Of a stretch of 64,000 nt of DNA, positions 1 through 7,408 are shown piece by piece. Each line of letters starts with the position of its first letter. Within the stretch, counting starts at the first letter, position 1. Where the stretch lies: positions 23,473 through 87,472 of the forward strand of contig NZ_CALBWS010000023.1 of the NCBI RefSeq assembly GCF_937468385.1, in the 5' to 3' direction. This DNA comes from Neobacillus rhizosphaerae. GTDB lineage: Bacteria; Bacillota; Bacilli; Bacillales; Cytobacillaceae. Position numbers and translations under genes: made by a program. The notes under the pieces were generated by a model, which saw only the letters and a list, made by a program, of their open reading frames with translations, did no database searches and was not told the origin of the DNA.

Positions 1-480
1 GTGACGACATTGATGTCCAACCCTTTTAATATTGCTGAAGCTGTAAAGGAATCGGACTTAGTTATTGGCGCTGTATTAATTCCGGGAGCGAAGGCACCGA
101 AGCTTGTTAGCGAAGAAATGATCCAATCAATGAAGCCTGGCAGTGTGGTTGTTGATATTGCTATCGATCAGGGTGGTATTTTTGAAACAACAGACCGGAT
201 TACCACACATGATAACCCAACATATGTGAAGCATGGTGTTGTTCATTACGCTGTAGCGAATATGCCAGGTGCGGTACCGAGAACGTCGACATTTGCGTTA
301 ACAAACGTGACCGTTCCGTATGCCGTTCAAATTGCCAATAAGGGTTATCAAAAGGCGTGTTTAGAAAATGAAGCCTTGTTAAAAGGAATCAATACCCTCG
401 ACGGTTTTGTGACCTATCAAGCTGTCGCCGAAGCACACGGTCTTGAATTCTCTGATACAAAAACATTGCTTGAAAAATAA
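1..480 (+). CDS. ald: Alanine dehydrogenase, C-terminal part (5' end outside window)
   Basis: Ald converts L-alanine to pyruvate and ammonia with NAD+ in the cytoplasm; in Bacillus it supports alanine use and sporulation. The reading frame is open from base 1 and gives 159 residues, against about 377 for the family, so roughly the last 40 percent is present. Typical Ald stretches are visible: VIGAVLIPGAKAPKLV, VVVDIAIDQGG and HYAVANMPGAVPRTST, covering the end of the NAD-binding domain and the return to the catalytic domain. The GTG at base 1 is an internal valine codon, not a start. A repeat element (524-708) follows before the next hairpin. Identification is secure from the sequence; the function is known for the family. 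Confidence 0.96.
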   Translation: MTTLMSNPFNIAEAVKESDLVIGAVLIPGAKAPKLVSEEMIQSMKPGSVVVDIAIDQGGIFETTDRITTHDNPTYVKHGVVHYAVANMPGAVPRTSTFALTNVTVPYAVQIANKGYQKACLENEALLKGINTLDGFVTYQAVAEAHGLEFSDTKTLLEK

Positions 481-523
481 TAACTAGGGGAGAGGGATTG
501 GTTAATGTCCTTCTTCTTTTCTA

Positions 524-708
524 TGGAAAAGGGGCGGAGCGCCGCAAAAATGAATCACTTTAACCGGTTAAAGTGAAATACCCATTTCACTAGACGAAAG
601 ATGTGAAGTCTAGCTCTGCTCTCACCGCCTTTATTAGGTGACTACGGCTTGTTCTCTAAATTTATTTCCATGGTTGGGTTGGGAGTTGAGGCTCATGATA
701 GTTTTTTT
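524..708 (+). repeat. Dispersed structured repeat, family A, copy 1
   Basis: This intergenic element is nearly identical in reverse orientation to 44970-45156 and is related to 45190-45342 and 33219-33330. It starts with ATGGAAAAGGGGCGGAGCG and reaches a TTTCCAT inverted end near 671. A tail of about 35 bases is shared only with the 44970 copy. Inside are a perfect 20-bp palindrome (556-575), a GTGAAAT/ATTTCAC hairpin (573-590) and a CTAGAC/GTCTAG stem (590-613). It has no coding potential and looks like a MITE-type or transcribed structured element. Confidence 0.8.
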
Positions 709-716
709 GACATTAG

Positions 717-750
717 AAAACCAGCTTCCCTAAAGAAGCTGGTTTAAAAA
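717..750. terminator. Bidirectional hairpin terminator
   Basis: The stem AAACCAGCTTC/GAAGCTGGTTT has a 7-base loop. On the minus strand it is followed by TTTTCT, so it can end a leftward transcript coming from 950. On the plus strand the tail is weaker, but it could still serve ald. Confidence 0.6.
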
Positions 751-950
751 TCATATGTAGCCGCATTTGCCGTAGATATATAAGAAAGTTTTAAACCACC
801 ACTCCTCAAAGTGGGTGTTCTCAGAAACTTTTCTGCATGTCCTCCTTGTCCTATAGACAGAGGCCTGTCATTCCAGCTTCGATGGTTAAACTCCCTATTA
901 CAGCTTAAAGGTTAAAACTTTATTATGATTACGTACAACGCAGCTTGTAT
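751..950 (-). ncRNA. Candidate structured small RNA (unidentified)
   Basis: This stretch of over 200 bases has no credible ORF but shows RNA-like organisation on the minus strand. A promoter-like pair, TTGAAC (983-978) and TACTAT (960-955) with a 17-base spacer, predicts a start near 948. A long closing stem pairs 910-921 with 785-797 (AAAGTTTTAACC with GGTTTAAAACTTT, one bulge). Inside it are GC-rich hairpins (GACAG/CTGTC at 856-869 and a CCACT/AGTGG hairpin near 799-816). The terminator at 717-750 follows. A long rod closed by a terminal stem is reminiscent of 6S RNA, but I cannot match it to a known family. It could also be the 3' UTR of the peptidase gene. Confidence 0.4.
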
Positions 951-1003
951 TTGTATAGTACATCAATTCCTAAAAGAGTTCAATGTAAAAGAAATCCATT
1001 TCC

Positions 1004-2101
1004 TTATTTGATGATCTGAAGTTCTTTCGGGAATTTTGTTAAAATCTTAGCTCCATCAGCAGTAATATAAATATCATCCTCAATTCGTACACCCGCTACC
1101 TCAGGTACATAAATTCCTGGTTCAATTGTATATACCATTCCTTCTTCAATAACCAGCTGGTTGGTTTCAGTCATCGATGGATATTCATGGACGCCTATTC
1201 CAAGTCCATGACCTAAACGGTGTGGAAAATATTCGCCATATCCTGCTTCCATGATAATCCGGCGGGCAGTGAGGTCTACTTCAGCAGCAGTAACACCTGG
1301 TTTACTAGCCTCAATGGCTGCTAATTGAGCTTTTAAAACCGTATCGTAAATTTCCTTTTGCTTGTCATTAATGTCACCAAAAGCAACCGTTCTTGTGATA
1401 TCCGAGCAATATCGGTCCACCACAACACCCAAATCGAATAAGACAAGATCCCCTTTTTGAATTTTCGTTTGCCCAGGGTTGCCATGTGGAGACGCGGCGT
1501 TTGCTCCTGTCAAAACCATTGTTGAAAATGACATCTCGGTAACGCCCTTTTGCTTTAGGGCGTACTCTAAAGCATTTAGGACTTCGAGCTCTGTTTTGCC
1601 TTCCTTGATTTCATTTGCTCCAAATTCAACGGCATAATCAGCAAGGGTACAGGCCTCTTCAATGATTTTTAATTCTTTGGCATCTTTAATCATGCGAAGC
1701 AATCGCAATTTTTCTTCTGCTGAAACAAATGCTGCTTTCGGGAATAATCTTGAAAGCTGTTCGTATCGTTCTACATTCATATGTTCTTTTTCGATAGCAG
1801 CTTTAGATACTCCATTAATTCTTTTATTTATTGAATTTAGAATCATTTCCCATGGGTTGTCGATGTCGCTATAGCCAATAATTTCATGATGCCAACCTGA
1901 ACGTTTAGCATCATGCACCTCCATTGATGGGCATACTAGAAACGGCTCTTCCTCTTGAAAAACGGCAAGTGAGAGCAATCTTTCATGTGGGTCGGAATAA
2001 TAGCCACTTAAATAAAATACATTTTCTGAAGAGGTTAGAAAACTAATTTCTACTCCATTTTCCTTCATCCAAGTTTGAAGTTTTTCTATTCGTTGATTCA
2101 T
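1004..2101 (-). CDS. M24-family Xaa-Pro peptidase (aminopeptidase P / prolidase-like)
   Basis: A cytoplasmic metallopeptidase expected to cleave Xaa-Pro bonds in peptides or dipeptides. The 365 residues divide into an N-terminal creatinase-like domain (about 1-130) and a C-terminal pita-bread catalytic domain. All five expected metal ligands are visible: D223 and D234 (FDLG...SDITRT), H298 (HRLGHGLG), E327 (TIEPG) and E341 (RIEDD). The start ATG at 2101 is preceded by an AAAGGGGGACC ribosome binding site. The gene is transcribed divergently from ytkL and toward ald. The exact substrate (dipeptide or longer peptide) cannot be read from the sequence. Confidence 0.9.
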   Translation of the reverse strand: MNQRIEKLQTWMKENGVEISFLTSSENVFYLSGYYSDPHERLLSLAVFQEEEPFLVCPSMEVHDAKRSGWHHEIIGYSDIDNPWEMILNSINKRINGVSKAAIEKEHMNVERYEQLSRLFPKAAFVSAEEKLRLLRMIKDAKELKIIEEACTLADYAVEFGANEIKEGKTELEVLNALEYALKQKGVTEMSFSTMVLTGANAASPHGNPGQTKIQKGDLVLFDLGVVVDRYCSDITRTVAFGDINDKQKEIYDTVLKAQLAAIEASKPGVTAAEVDLTARRIIMEAGYGEYFPHRLGHGLGIGVHEYPSMTETNQLVIEEGMVYTIEPGIYVPEVAGVRIEDDIYITADGAKILTKFPKELQIIK

Positions 2102-2276
2102 TTTAGGGGTCCCCCTTTAAAAATTAATATCCAATTTGAGAGTATCAATATTAAAAGTAAATGTAAACTCTCTGAGCTCATCATGCACTAAAACAAGTGA
2201 GTTATGGGAATCAAGGTAGAAGGATTTCGATAACTTTTATGGAACTACATAAGATATTACTTTTAGAGGAGTTGGA

Positions 2277-2960
2277 ATGATGAGAATTTCTTACCATGGA
2301 CATTCAGTTGTACAAATTCATACTAATGGCAAAACAATTATTATTGATCCTTTTATCACCGGTAATCAATTAACTGACTTAAAGGTTGATGACGTAAAAC
2401 CTGATGCAATCATCCTCTCGCATGGACATAATGACCATGTCGGGGATACGGTAGAGTTAGCTAAAAAACATAATGTTCTTGTAGTTGCAAACCATGAAAT
2501 TTCAACCTTTTTAAGCTGGCAGGGAGTCAAGACCCACGGAATGCACATTGGTGGAGCCCACCAATTTGAATTCGGAAAAGTTAAGCTGACACAAGCCTTC
2601 CATGGCTCAAGCTTTACAACTGAAAATAATGAAATTATTTATTGCGGTATGCCGGCAGGAATCTTGTTTATGAACGAAGGAAAAACCGTTTATCATGCTG
2701 GTGACACGGCTCTATTCTCGGACATGAAACTCATTGGTGAGCGTCATCCGATTGATGTAGCCTTCCTGCCAATTGGTGATAATTTTACAATGGGACCTGA
2801 AGATGCTGCTTATGCGGCAAAACTGTTAAACGCAAAGACGATTGTACCGATGCACTTCAATACCTTCCCACCAATTAAACAGGATCCATACCAATTTATA
2901 GAAATGCTTGAAGCTAAAAATGGGAAAGTGTTAGCACCAGGCGAAGTAATCGAAATTTAA
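2277..2960 (+). CDS. ytkL: Metallo-beta-lactamase-fold hydrolase, UPF0173 (YtkL)
   Basis: A cytoplasmic metal-dependent hydrolase of the UPF0173 family, whose substrate is not established. The 227-residue protein has the metallo-beta-lactamase signature HGHNDHVGD (H49, H51, D53, H54), a further histidine in AFHGSS, the aspartate of YHAGDTALF and a late PMHFNTFP histidine, so a complete dinuclear metal site is expected. Two ATGs lie in tandem (2277 and 2280) behind GAGGAGTTGGA; the first is taken here, though the second gives the length usual for the family. It stands alone between the divergent peptidase gene and a small ORF. Conservation of position with B. subtilis ytkL supports the name. 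Confidence 0.9.
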   Translation: MMRISYHGHSVVQIHTNGKTIIIDPFITGNQLTDLKVDDVKPDAIILSHGHNDHVGDTVELAKKHNVLVVANHEISTFLSWQGVKTHGMHIGGAHQFEFGKVKLTQAFHGSSFTTENNEIIYCGMPAGILFMNEGKTVYHAGDTALFSDMKLIGERHPIDVAFLPIGDNFTMGPEDAAYAAKLLNAKTIVPMHFNTFPPIKQDPYQFIEMLEAKNGKVLAPGEVIEI

Positions 2961-3043
2961 TATGTTCTTAGGTATTCACATACTTTTTTTCCTCTAAAGC
3001 GCATAAAGATGGAACAAGCAGTCTTTTAAAGGAGGAAAAACAA

Positions 3044-3277
3044 TTGAAAAAGAACAGATATTTACTTTGTCTATTGCTCTGTGGCTTTATGCTTTATTTT
3101 GCTGTACCAAGATTATCAATCTACGCTGATGTGGTACAGGGGATATTTTCTATAGCATGGCTTTCATTCGCACTGATAGTCATCGCAGGAAATCTTACAG
3201 GGCTGCTTTATAGTCCGAAAAATCAAGTACAAAGACATCAGTTACAGCGCCCAAAAAAGAAATCCCGCTCATTTTAA
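3044..3277 (+). CDS. Small membrane protein of unknown function
   Basis: A 77-residue protein that I do not recognise. It begins at a TTG codon with a strong ribosome binding site (AAAGGAGG, 3029-3036). Residues 5-25 and about 33-55 are hydrophobic and look like two membrane segments, joined by a short loop (RLSIYADVVQG). The C-terminal tail is strongly basic (QRPKKKSRSF), which suggests a cytoplasmic end. The first segment could instead be an uncleaved signal. It lies between ytkL and ytoI on the same strand, with about 80-130 bases on each side, and may be a monocistron. The good ribosome binding site and clear topology make it likely to be a real gene. Confidence 0.65.
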   Translation: MKKNRYLLCLLLCGFMLYFAVPRLSIYADVVQGIFSIAWLSFALIVIAGNLTGLLYSPKNQVQRHQLQRPKKKSRSF

Positions 3278-3405
3278 TGAAAATAAGATGACAATGTAAG
3301 AAACCGCATTGAATCAAGGCCTATTAAACTCTATAATGAAATTTAGACAAATCTGGTTAATCAATGACTGGATGAATTGGAATTCGAAAATAAAGGGTGA
3401 AGGTC

Positions 3406-4725
3406 TTGGCTACTAAGCATGAACAAATTTTGCAATACATTGATGGACTTCCAATCGGGGAAAAAATATCAGTGCGGCAAATCGCCAAGGCGATGTCTGT
3501 AAGTGAAGGTACAGCCTATCGAGCGATTAAAGAAGCCGAAAATAAAGGATATGTCAGCACGATTGAACGAGTTGGTACAATTAGAATCGAACGGAAGAAG
3601 AAAGAAAATATTGAAAAGCTTACTTTTGCTGAAGTCGTAAACATTGTCGATGGTCAGGTATTAGGCGGAAGAACAGGCTTGCATAAAACCCTTAATAAAT
3701 TTGTTATTGGGGCCATGAAATTAGAGGCAATGATGCGCTATACGGAAGCAGGGAACCTATTAATTGTCGGGAACCGCACCCAAGCACATGAACTTGCCCT
3801 CAAGGCGGGAGCTGCTGTTCTCATAACCGGAGGCTTCGATGCCGAGGATCTGGTGAAAAAGCTGGCAGATAAATTAGAATTACCTGTTATTTCTACAAGC
3901 TATGATACCTTTACGGTAGCTACGATGATAAACCGGGCCATTTATGACCAGTTAATAAAAAAAGAGATTATTTTAGTCGAAGATATCTTAACACCTCTCG
4001 AGGATACTTTTTATTTGCAGACGACCGATAGGGTATCAAAATGGCATGAATTTAATCAAAAAACAACCCACAGCCGTTATCCTGTCGTCGATCAAAACAT
4101 GAAGATTCAAGGGATGGTAACGAGTAAGGACATTTTAGGGCGGGATTATGAAACGGCCATCGACAAGATTATGACCAAACATCCGATGACGGTGAATGGG
4201 AAGACAAGTGTTGCATCAACCGCACATACAATGGTCTGGGAAGGAATTGAGGTACTCCCAGTTGCCGATGATTCTAACCGCCTTGAAGGAATAATCAGCA
4301 GACAGGATGTTTTAAAGGCATTGCAAATGAACCAACGACAGCCTCAGGTTGGCGAAACCATTGATGACATCGTAACTAATCAAATGGTGCTATTGCAGGG
4401 CAAAGCAAAAGGGGAAGAGGTTTACTCCTGTGAAGTCACTCCGCAAATGACCAACCATCTTGGGACTATTTCATATGGTGTATTTACAACCGTTGTCTCA
4501 GATGCTGCAAACAGAGTATTGCGAAGCTATAAAAAAGGTGACCTCGTTGTGGAAAATATGACCATTTACTTCATTAAACCGGTTCAAATGGAGAGCACAT
4601 TAGAAATTTATCCGAAAATACTAGAGGTAGGGCGAAAGTTTGGCAAGGTAGATGTGGAAGTTTTCAATGAAGGAGTATTGGTCGGGAAAGCAATGATGAT
4701 GTGCCAGTTGATAGACAGGAATTAA
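3406..4725 (+). CDS. ytoI: HTH-DRTGG-CBS-hotdog protein YtoI
   Basis: A predicted cytoplasmic regulatory protein of unknown ligand. Domains in order: an N-terminal winged-helix-like segment (about 1-65, VRQIAKAMSVSEGTAYRAIKEAENKG), a DRTGG domain (about 70-180), two CBS motifs (about 190-310, with RYPVVDQNMKIQGMVTSKDI and GIEVLPVADDSNRLEGIISRQDV) and a C-terminal hotdog thioesterase-like domain (about 330-439). CBS pairs usually bind adenine nucleotides. I chose the TTG at 3406 (LATKHEQ) because GGTGAAGG sits just before it; the in-frame GTG at 3397 has no good ribosome binding site. It converges on ytpI, with a shared terminator at 4761-4790. The domain arrangement is typical of YtoI; the function is unknown. 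Confidence 0.88.
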   Translation: MATKHEQILQYIDGLPIGEKISVRQIAKAMSVSEGTAYRAIKEAENKGYVSTIERVGTIRIERKKKENIEKLTFAEVVNIVDGQVLGGRTGLHKTLNKFVIGAMKLEAMMRYTEAGNLLIVGNRTQAHELALKAGAAVLITGGFDAEDLVKKLADKLELPVISTSYDTFTVATMINRAIYDQLIKKEIILVEDILTPLEDTFYLQTTDRVSKWHEFNQKTTHSRYPVVDQNMKIQGMVTSKDILGRDYETAIDKIMTKHPMTVNGKTSVASTAHTMVWEGIEVLPVADDSNRLEGIISRQDVLKALQMNQRQPQVGETIDDIVTNQMVLLQGKAKGEEVYSCEVTPQMTNHLGTISYGVFTTVVSDAANRVLRSYKKGDLVVENMTIYFIKPVQMESTLEIYPKILEVGRKFGKVDVEVFNEGVLVGKAMMMCQLIDRN

Positions 4726-4760
4726 GTAAACTTATAGGGAATTTGTAAAATCCAATAAGA

Positions 4761-4790
4761 AAGCCGCTTCCCTCCATGAGAAGCGGCTCG
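4761..4790. terminator. Bidirectional terminator between ytoI and ytpI
   Basis: The perfect stem AGCCGCTTC/GAAGCGGCT is flanked by T-rich tracts on both strands and sits between the convergent 3' ends of ytoI and ytpI. Confidence 0.75.
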
Positions 4791-4793
4791 AAT

Positions 4794-5105
4794 TTATTTT
4801 TGGGTCTCAAGGTTTTTGGCTTCCTCGATGGCAAAAGGTAGATAATGTTTATATTTTTTGAAGCCAATCCAGCTGAATATTGCGCCATAAATAATAAAAA
4901 GTGCTGAAACTATATATGTTACTGTTGATTCAGAAATGAAAAGTAGATGATTAACCCCAAATAAAAAGACAAACAGGCCCAGAGCAATATTTGATTTAGC
5001 TGAGAGCCATTTCTTTTCAACTAGACGGTTGCTTCGGAAGTATTTTGTTTTATAAAATAAGTAGAAAGCAAATAATAAGCCAATTAAAACGACAAGTACA
5101 AGCAT
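4794..5105 (-). CDS. ytpI: YtpI-like membrane protein
   Basis: A 103-residue integral membrane protein of the YtpI family; function unknown. Three hydrophobic segments are visible: residues 1-17 (LVLVVLIGLLFAFYLFY), about 41-58 (IALGLFVFLFGVNHLLFI) and about 64-84. Charged loops (KTKYFRSNRLVEKKW) lie between them. The ATG at 5105 has a clear CCTGGAGGAA ribosome binding site. It lies on the opposite strand to ytoI and nrnA, as its B. subtilis counterpart does in the same neighbourhood. The name rests on position, length and the recognisable MLVLVVLIGL...SAKSNIALG pattern. Confidence 0.8.
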   Translation of the reverse strand: MLVLVVLIGLLFAFYLFYKTKYFRSNRLVEKKWLSAKSNIALGLFVFLFGVNHLLFISESTVTYIVSALFIIYGAIFSWIGFKKYKHYLPFAIEEAKNLETQK

Positions 5106-5315
5106 GATATGTTCCTCCAGGTTTCAAAAATCTTCTATTTTTACCTAGCTTCTGTGCCAAGGGGTTCTATGGTCTACAGCCAATCGCTTTGGAAAGCAAA
5201 AAGCACCTTTTGTCAGTGTTTGTTTGCTGGTCGCCCTTGGACAAGTCAATTACGCTTTTAATATTGTACCTGTAATTTTAAAAAAATGCCACATTCGGTG
5301 CTAAAAGGAGATCCT

Positions 5316-6260
5316 ATGAAAGAGAAAATTTTAGAAACAATTGAACAATATGATACCATTATCGTCCATCGTCACGTCCGTCCTGACCCGGATGCCTATG
5401 GTTCACAAAGTGGATTAGCAGCAATTTTACAAGTGTCCTATCCGAATAAAAAAATCTATGCAGTCGGGCTGGAAGAACCGACCCTTCATTTCATGCGTAG
5501 GCTTGATGTAATTGAGGATGAAATCTATAAAGGTGCCTTGGTGATAGTATGTGATACGGCTAACGCAGAAAGAATATGTGACGCTAGGTACTCACTAGGT
5601 GATAAGCTAATCAAAATTGATCATCATCCAAATGAGGATCCTTACGGGGATTTACTATGGGTCGATACAACGGCAAGTTCTTGCAGCGAAATGATTTATG
5701 AATTTTACTTGTTTGGAAAAGAAAAAGGCTTGAAAATGAATGATGAAGCAGCAAGACTGCTATTCGCCGGTATTGTTGGCGATACAGGAAGATTTCTGTT
5801 TCCAAGCACGACAGAAAAAACATTCGCTTACGCGGGGGATTTAATTCATTACAACTTCTCACGTACTGACCTATTTGACAAAATGTATGAACTCGATGTT
5901 AATATCATTAAATTAAACGGTTATATTTTACAAAATTTCGAGTTTCAGCAAAACGGAGTGGCCTCTGTTAGGCTGACAAAAGAATTATTAGCAGAATACA
6001 GTGCAAAGCCGGCAGAAGCTTCCTTACTTGTTGGATCATTAGGAAATGTAAAGGGTATAAAAGCATGGGTCTTTTTTATCGAGGAAGGTGATCAAATAAG
6101 AGTCCGTCTCCGTTCAAAGGGACCCGTAATAAATGGCATTGCAAGAAAGTATAGAGGCGGAGGGCACCCCCTCGCCGCAGGTGCCTCCATTTTTTCTTGG
6201 GACGAAGTGGATGACGTCTTAAAGGAACTAGGCGAGGCGTGTGAAACCCATTCAAAATAG
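5316..6260 (+). CDS. nrnA: Bifunctional oligoribonuclease / pAp phosphatase NrnA
   Basis: NrnA (YtqI) degrades short RNA oligonucleotides from their ends and dephosphorylates 3'-phosphoadenosine 5'-phosphate in the cytoplasm. The 314-residue protein is a DHH-DHHA1 phosphoesterase. The N-terminal DHH domain shows HRHVRPDPDAYGS (H18, H20, D24, D26), D80 in VCDTA, and D102-H103-H104. The C-terminal DHHA1 domain shows GGGHPLAAG (about 281-289). The start at 5316 is preceded by AAAAGGAGATCCT; an in-frame ATG at 5286 lacks a ribosome binding site and would add ten residues not expected for the family. A strong terminator (6281-6312) follows. All metal-binding motifs are intact. Confidence 0.94.
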   Translation: MKEKILETIEQYDTIIVHRHVRPDPDAYGSQSGLAAILQVSYPNKKIYAVGLEEPTLHFMRRLDVIEDEIYKGALVIVCDTANAERICDARYSLGDKLIKIDHHPNEDPYGDLLWVDTTASSCSEMIYEFYLFGKEKGLKMNDEAARLLFAGIVGDTGRFLFPSTTEKTFAYAGDLIHYNFSRTDLFDKMYELDVNIIKLNGYILQNFEFQQNGVASVRLTKELLAEYSAKPAEASLLVGSLGNVKGIKAWVFFIEEGDQIRVRLRSKGPVINGIARKYRGGGHPLAAGASIFSWDEVDDVLKELGEACETHSK

Positions 6261-6280
6261 TATTTATTCTCCAAATTAAG

Positions 6281-6312
6281 AGAAACGTCCCACCTACGGG
6301 ACGTTTCTTTAA
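6281..6312 (+). terminator. Terminator of nrnA
   Basis: The stem AGAAACGTCCC/GGGACGTTTCT has a 6-base loop and ends in TTT, directly after nrnA. The same stem could also serve ytrI from the other side. Confidence 0.75.
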
Positions 6313-6405
6313 TGTCTAGCCCCACAAGAAAGGCTTCGGCAGCCTTAACTTCGCACGAAGAAAAAGTGATAAGCATCCAACGACAATTGTATTTCATGCT
6401 TGTTC

Positions 6406-6906
6406 TTATTCAAATTGTATCTCAAGCTGCATCGTTAAGTTTGTATAAATAACCATCTCTTTCACTTTAAGTTTGTATCTTTTCTCATTGATTTTAACCG
6501 GTTTGTTTTCGATTATTTTTTTTAGCAAGTCTTTGCTTTTATAGACCGTCTCTAAATCCTTTGCCAGCATCATGTTGATATCATCTCTAACAGAGTCTTC
6601 TGTCTCTAACACGCTTAATGAATCTAGCTTATATTTTTCCCAGTTCACTATTTTTATATTGATTTTCTGGATGGTAAGCTGCTCAAGGTTCCGCTTGTTC
6701 ATCTCCTTATATTCATCCTGCCAGATTTTTTTCTCATTGTTTAAATCCACAATTTCCTGCTGCTGTTTCTGAAGTAGTTCTGTATTCCTTTCCTGCCAGA
6801 CACCATAAATATATAAAAAAATACACCAGCTTATAGCACCGCCAACCGCCATACCACCAAAAAATCTCTGAAAGGCCGGTTTTCGATAAAATGGCGGGAT
6901 CCTCAT
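6406..6906 (-). CDS. ytrI: Sporulation membrane protein YtrI
   Basis: YtrI is a sporulation membrane protein needed for full spore resistance in B. subtilis, where it is made with YtrH. The 166-residue protein has a short basic N terminus (MRIPPFYRKPAFQRF), one membrane segment at about 16-38, a coiled-coil-like region (about 42-75, rich in Q, E, K and N) and a charged C-terminal domain. I start it at 6906, because its ATG overlaps the TGA of ytrH in an ATGA arrangement and the family begins MRIPP; an upstream in-frame codon would add nine residues. It is the second gene of a two-gene minus-strand operon that converges on nrnA. Confidence 0.87.
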   Translation of the reverse strand: MRIPPFYRKPAFQRFFGGMAVGGAISWCIFLYIYGVWQERNTELLQKQQQEIVDLNNEKKIWQDEYKEMNKRNLEQLTIQKINIKIVNWEKYKLDSLSVLETEDSVRDDINMMLAKDLETVYKSKDLLKKIIENKPVKINEKRYKLKVKEMVIYTNLTMQLEIQFE

Positions 6907-7241
6907 GATGAAATATGCTCCTGGGTTAACCAATTAAGGATTAGCGCACCTGTCTGAGCACCGCCTAGGGCCGAAAGAATTAATAAAAATTGTTTAAAAA
7001 GATCTTTTGTATCAGCATTAAAAATGCCTCTTTCAAAGGTATAAACCGTATCAAATGTTCCACCTATGGCCGCCACGATTGCCCAGATTCTCAGTGCTGA
7101 AGACAAGCGATAGACGGTTGTAAGGGGAGGTTGTCCTGTTATGAACGAAGCAATTCCACCAATTAGCGAACCTCCAAGTACGACGCCTAAGGCAATAAAA
7201 TAGCTTTCTATGAAAGCTGGAAAAAAACCGATTTCTTTCAT
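6903..7241 (-). CDS. ytrH: Sporulation membrane protein YtrH
   Basis: YtrH is a small sporulation membrane protein, expressed in the mother cell in B. subtilis. The 112 residues contain hydrophobic segments at about 12-34 (ESYFIALGVVLGGSLIGGIASFI), 48-62 and 83-104. The start ATG at 7241 has GGCGGTTGAAGGG upstream. Its stop codon overlaps the ytrI start (ATGA), indicating translational coupling. It is divergent from dnaE, and the 167 bases between them must hold both promoters; I could not pick out a convincing sigma-E promoter by eye. The assignment rests on sequence pattern and conserved position beside dnaE. Confidence 0.87.
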   Translation of the reverse strand: MKEIGFFPAFIESYFIALGVVLGGSLIGGIASFITGQPPLTTVYRLSSALRIWAIVAAIGGTFDTVYTFERGIFNADTKDLFKQFLLILSALGGAQTGALILNWLTQEHISS

Positions 7242-7408
7242 CCCTTCAACCGCCTTTGTACAAAATCGATACCCTCATACTTATTTATATGGACAATACC
7301 TACTGAATATGTTCATTGAAATACGATAATAAAAACAGAACATATTTTCCTTTTTTAGGATTAAGCACTATAATAAAAGAAGAGATTTTTTATTTTGGGG
7401 GTGACAAA

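Noticed and set aside
1..3. GTG at base 1 as start of a 159-residue protein
   Set aside because: The sequence is the C-terminal part of alanine dehydrogenase, and the codon is internal.
7242..7315. Sigma-E promoter for ytrHI
   Set aside because: AT-rich elements are present, but no pair matched the sigma-E consensus well enough to mark.
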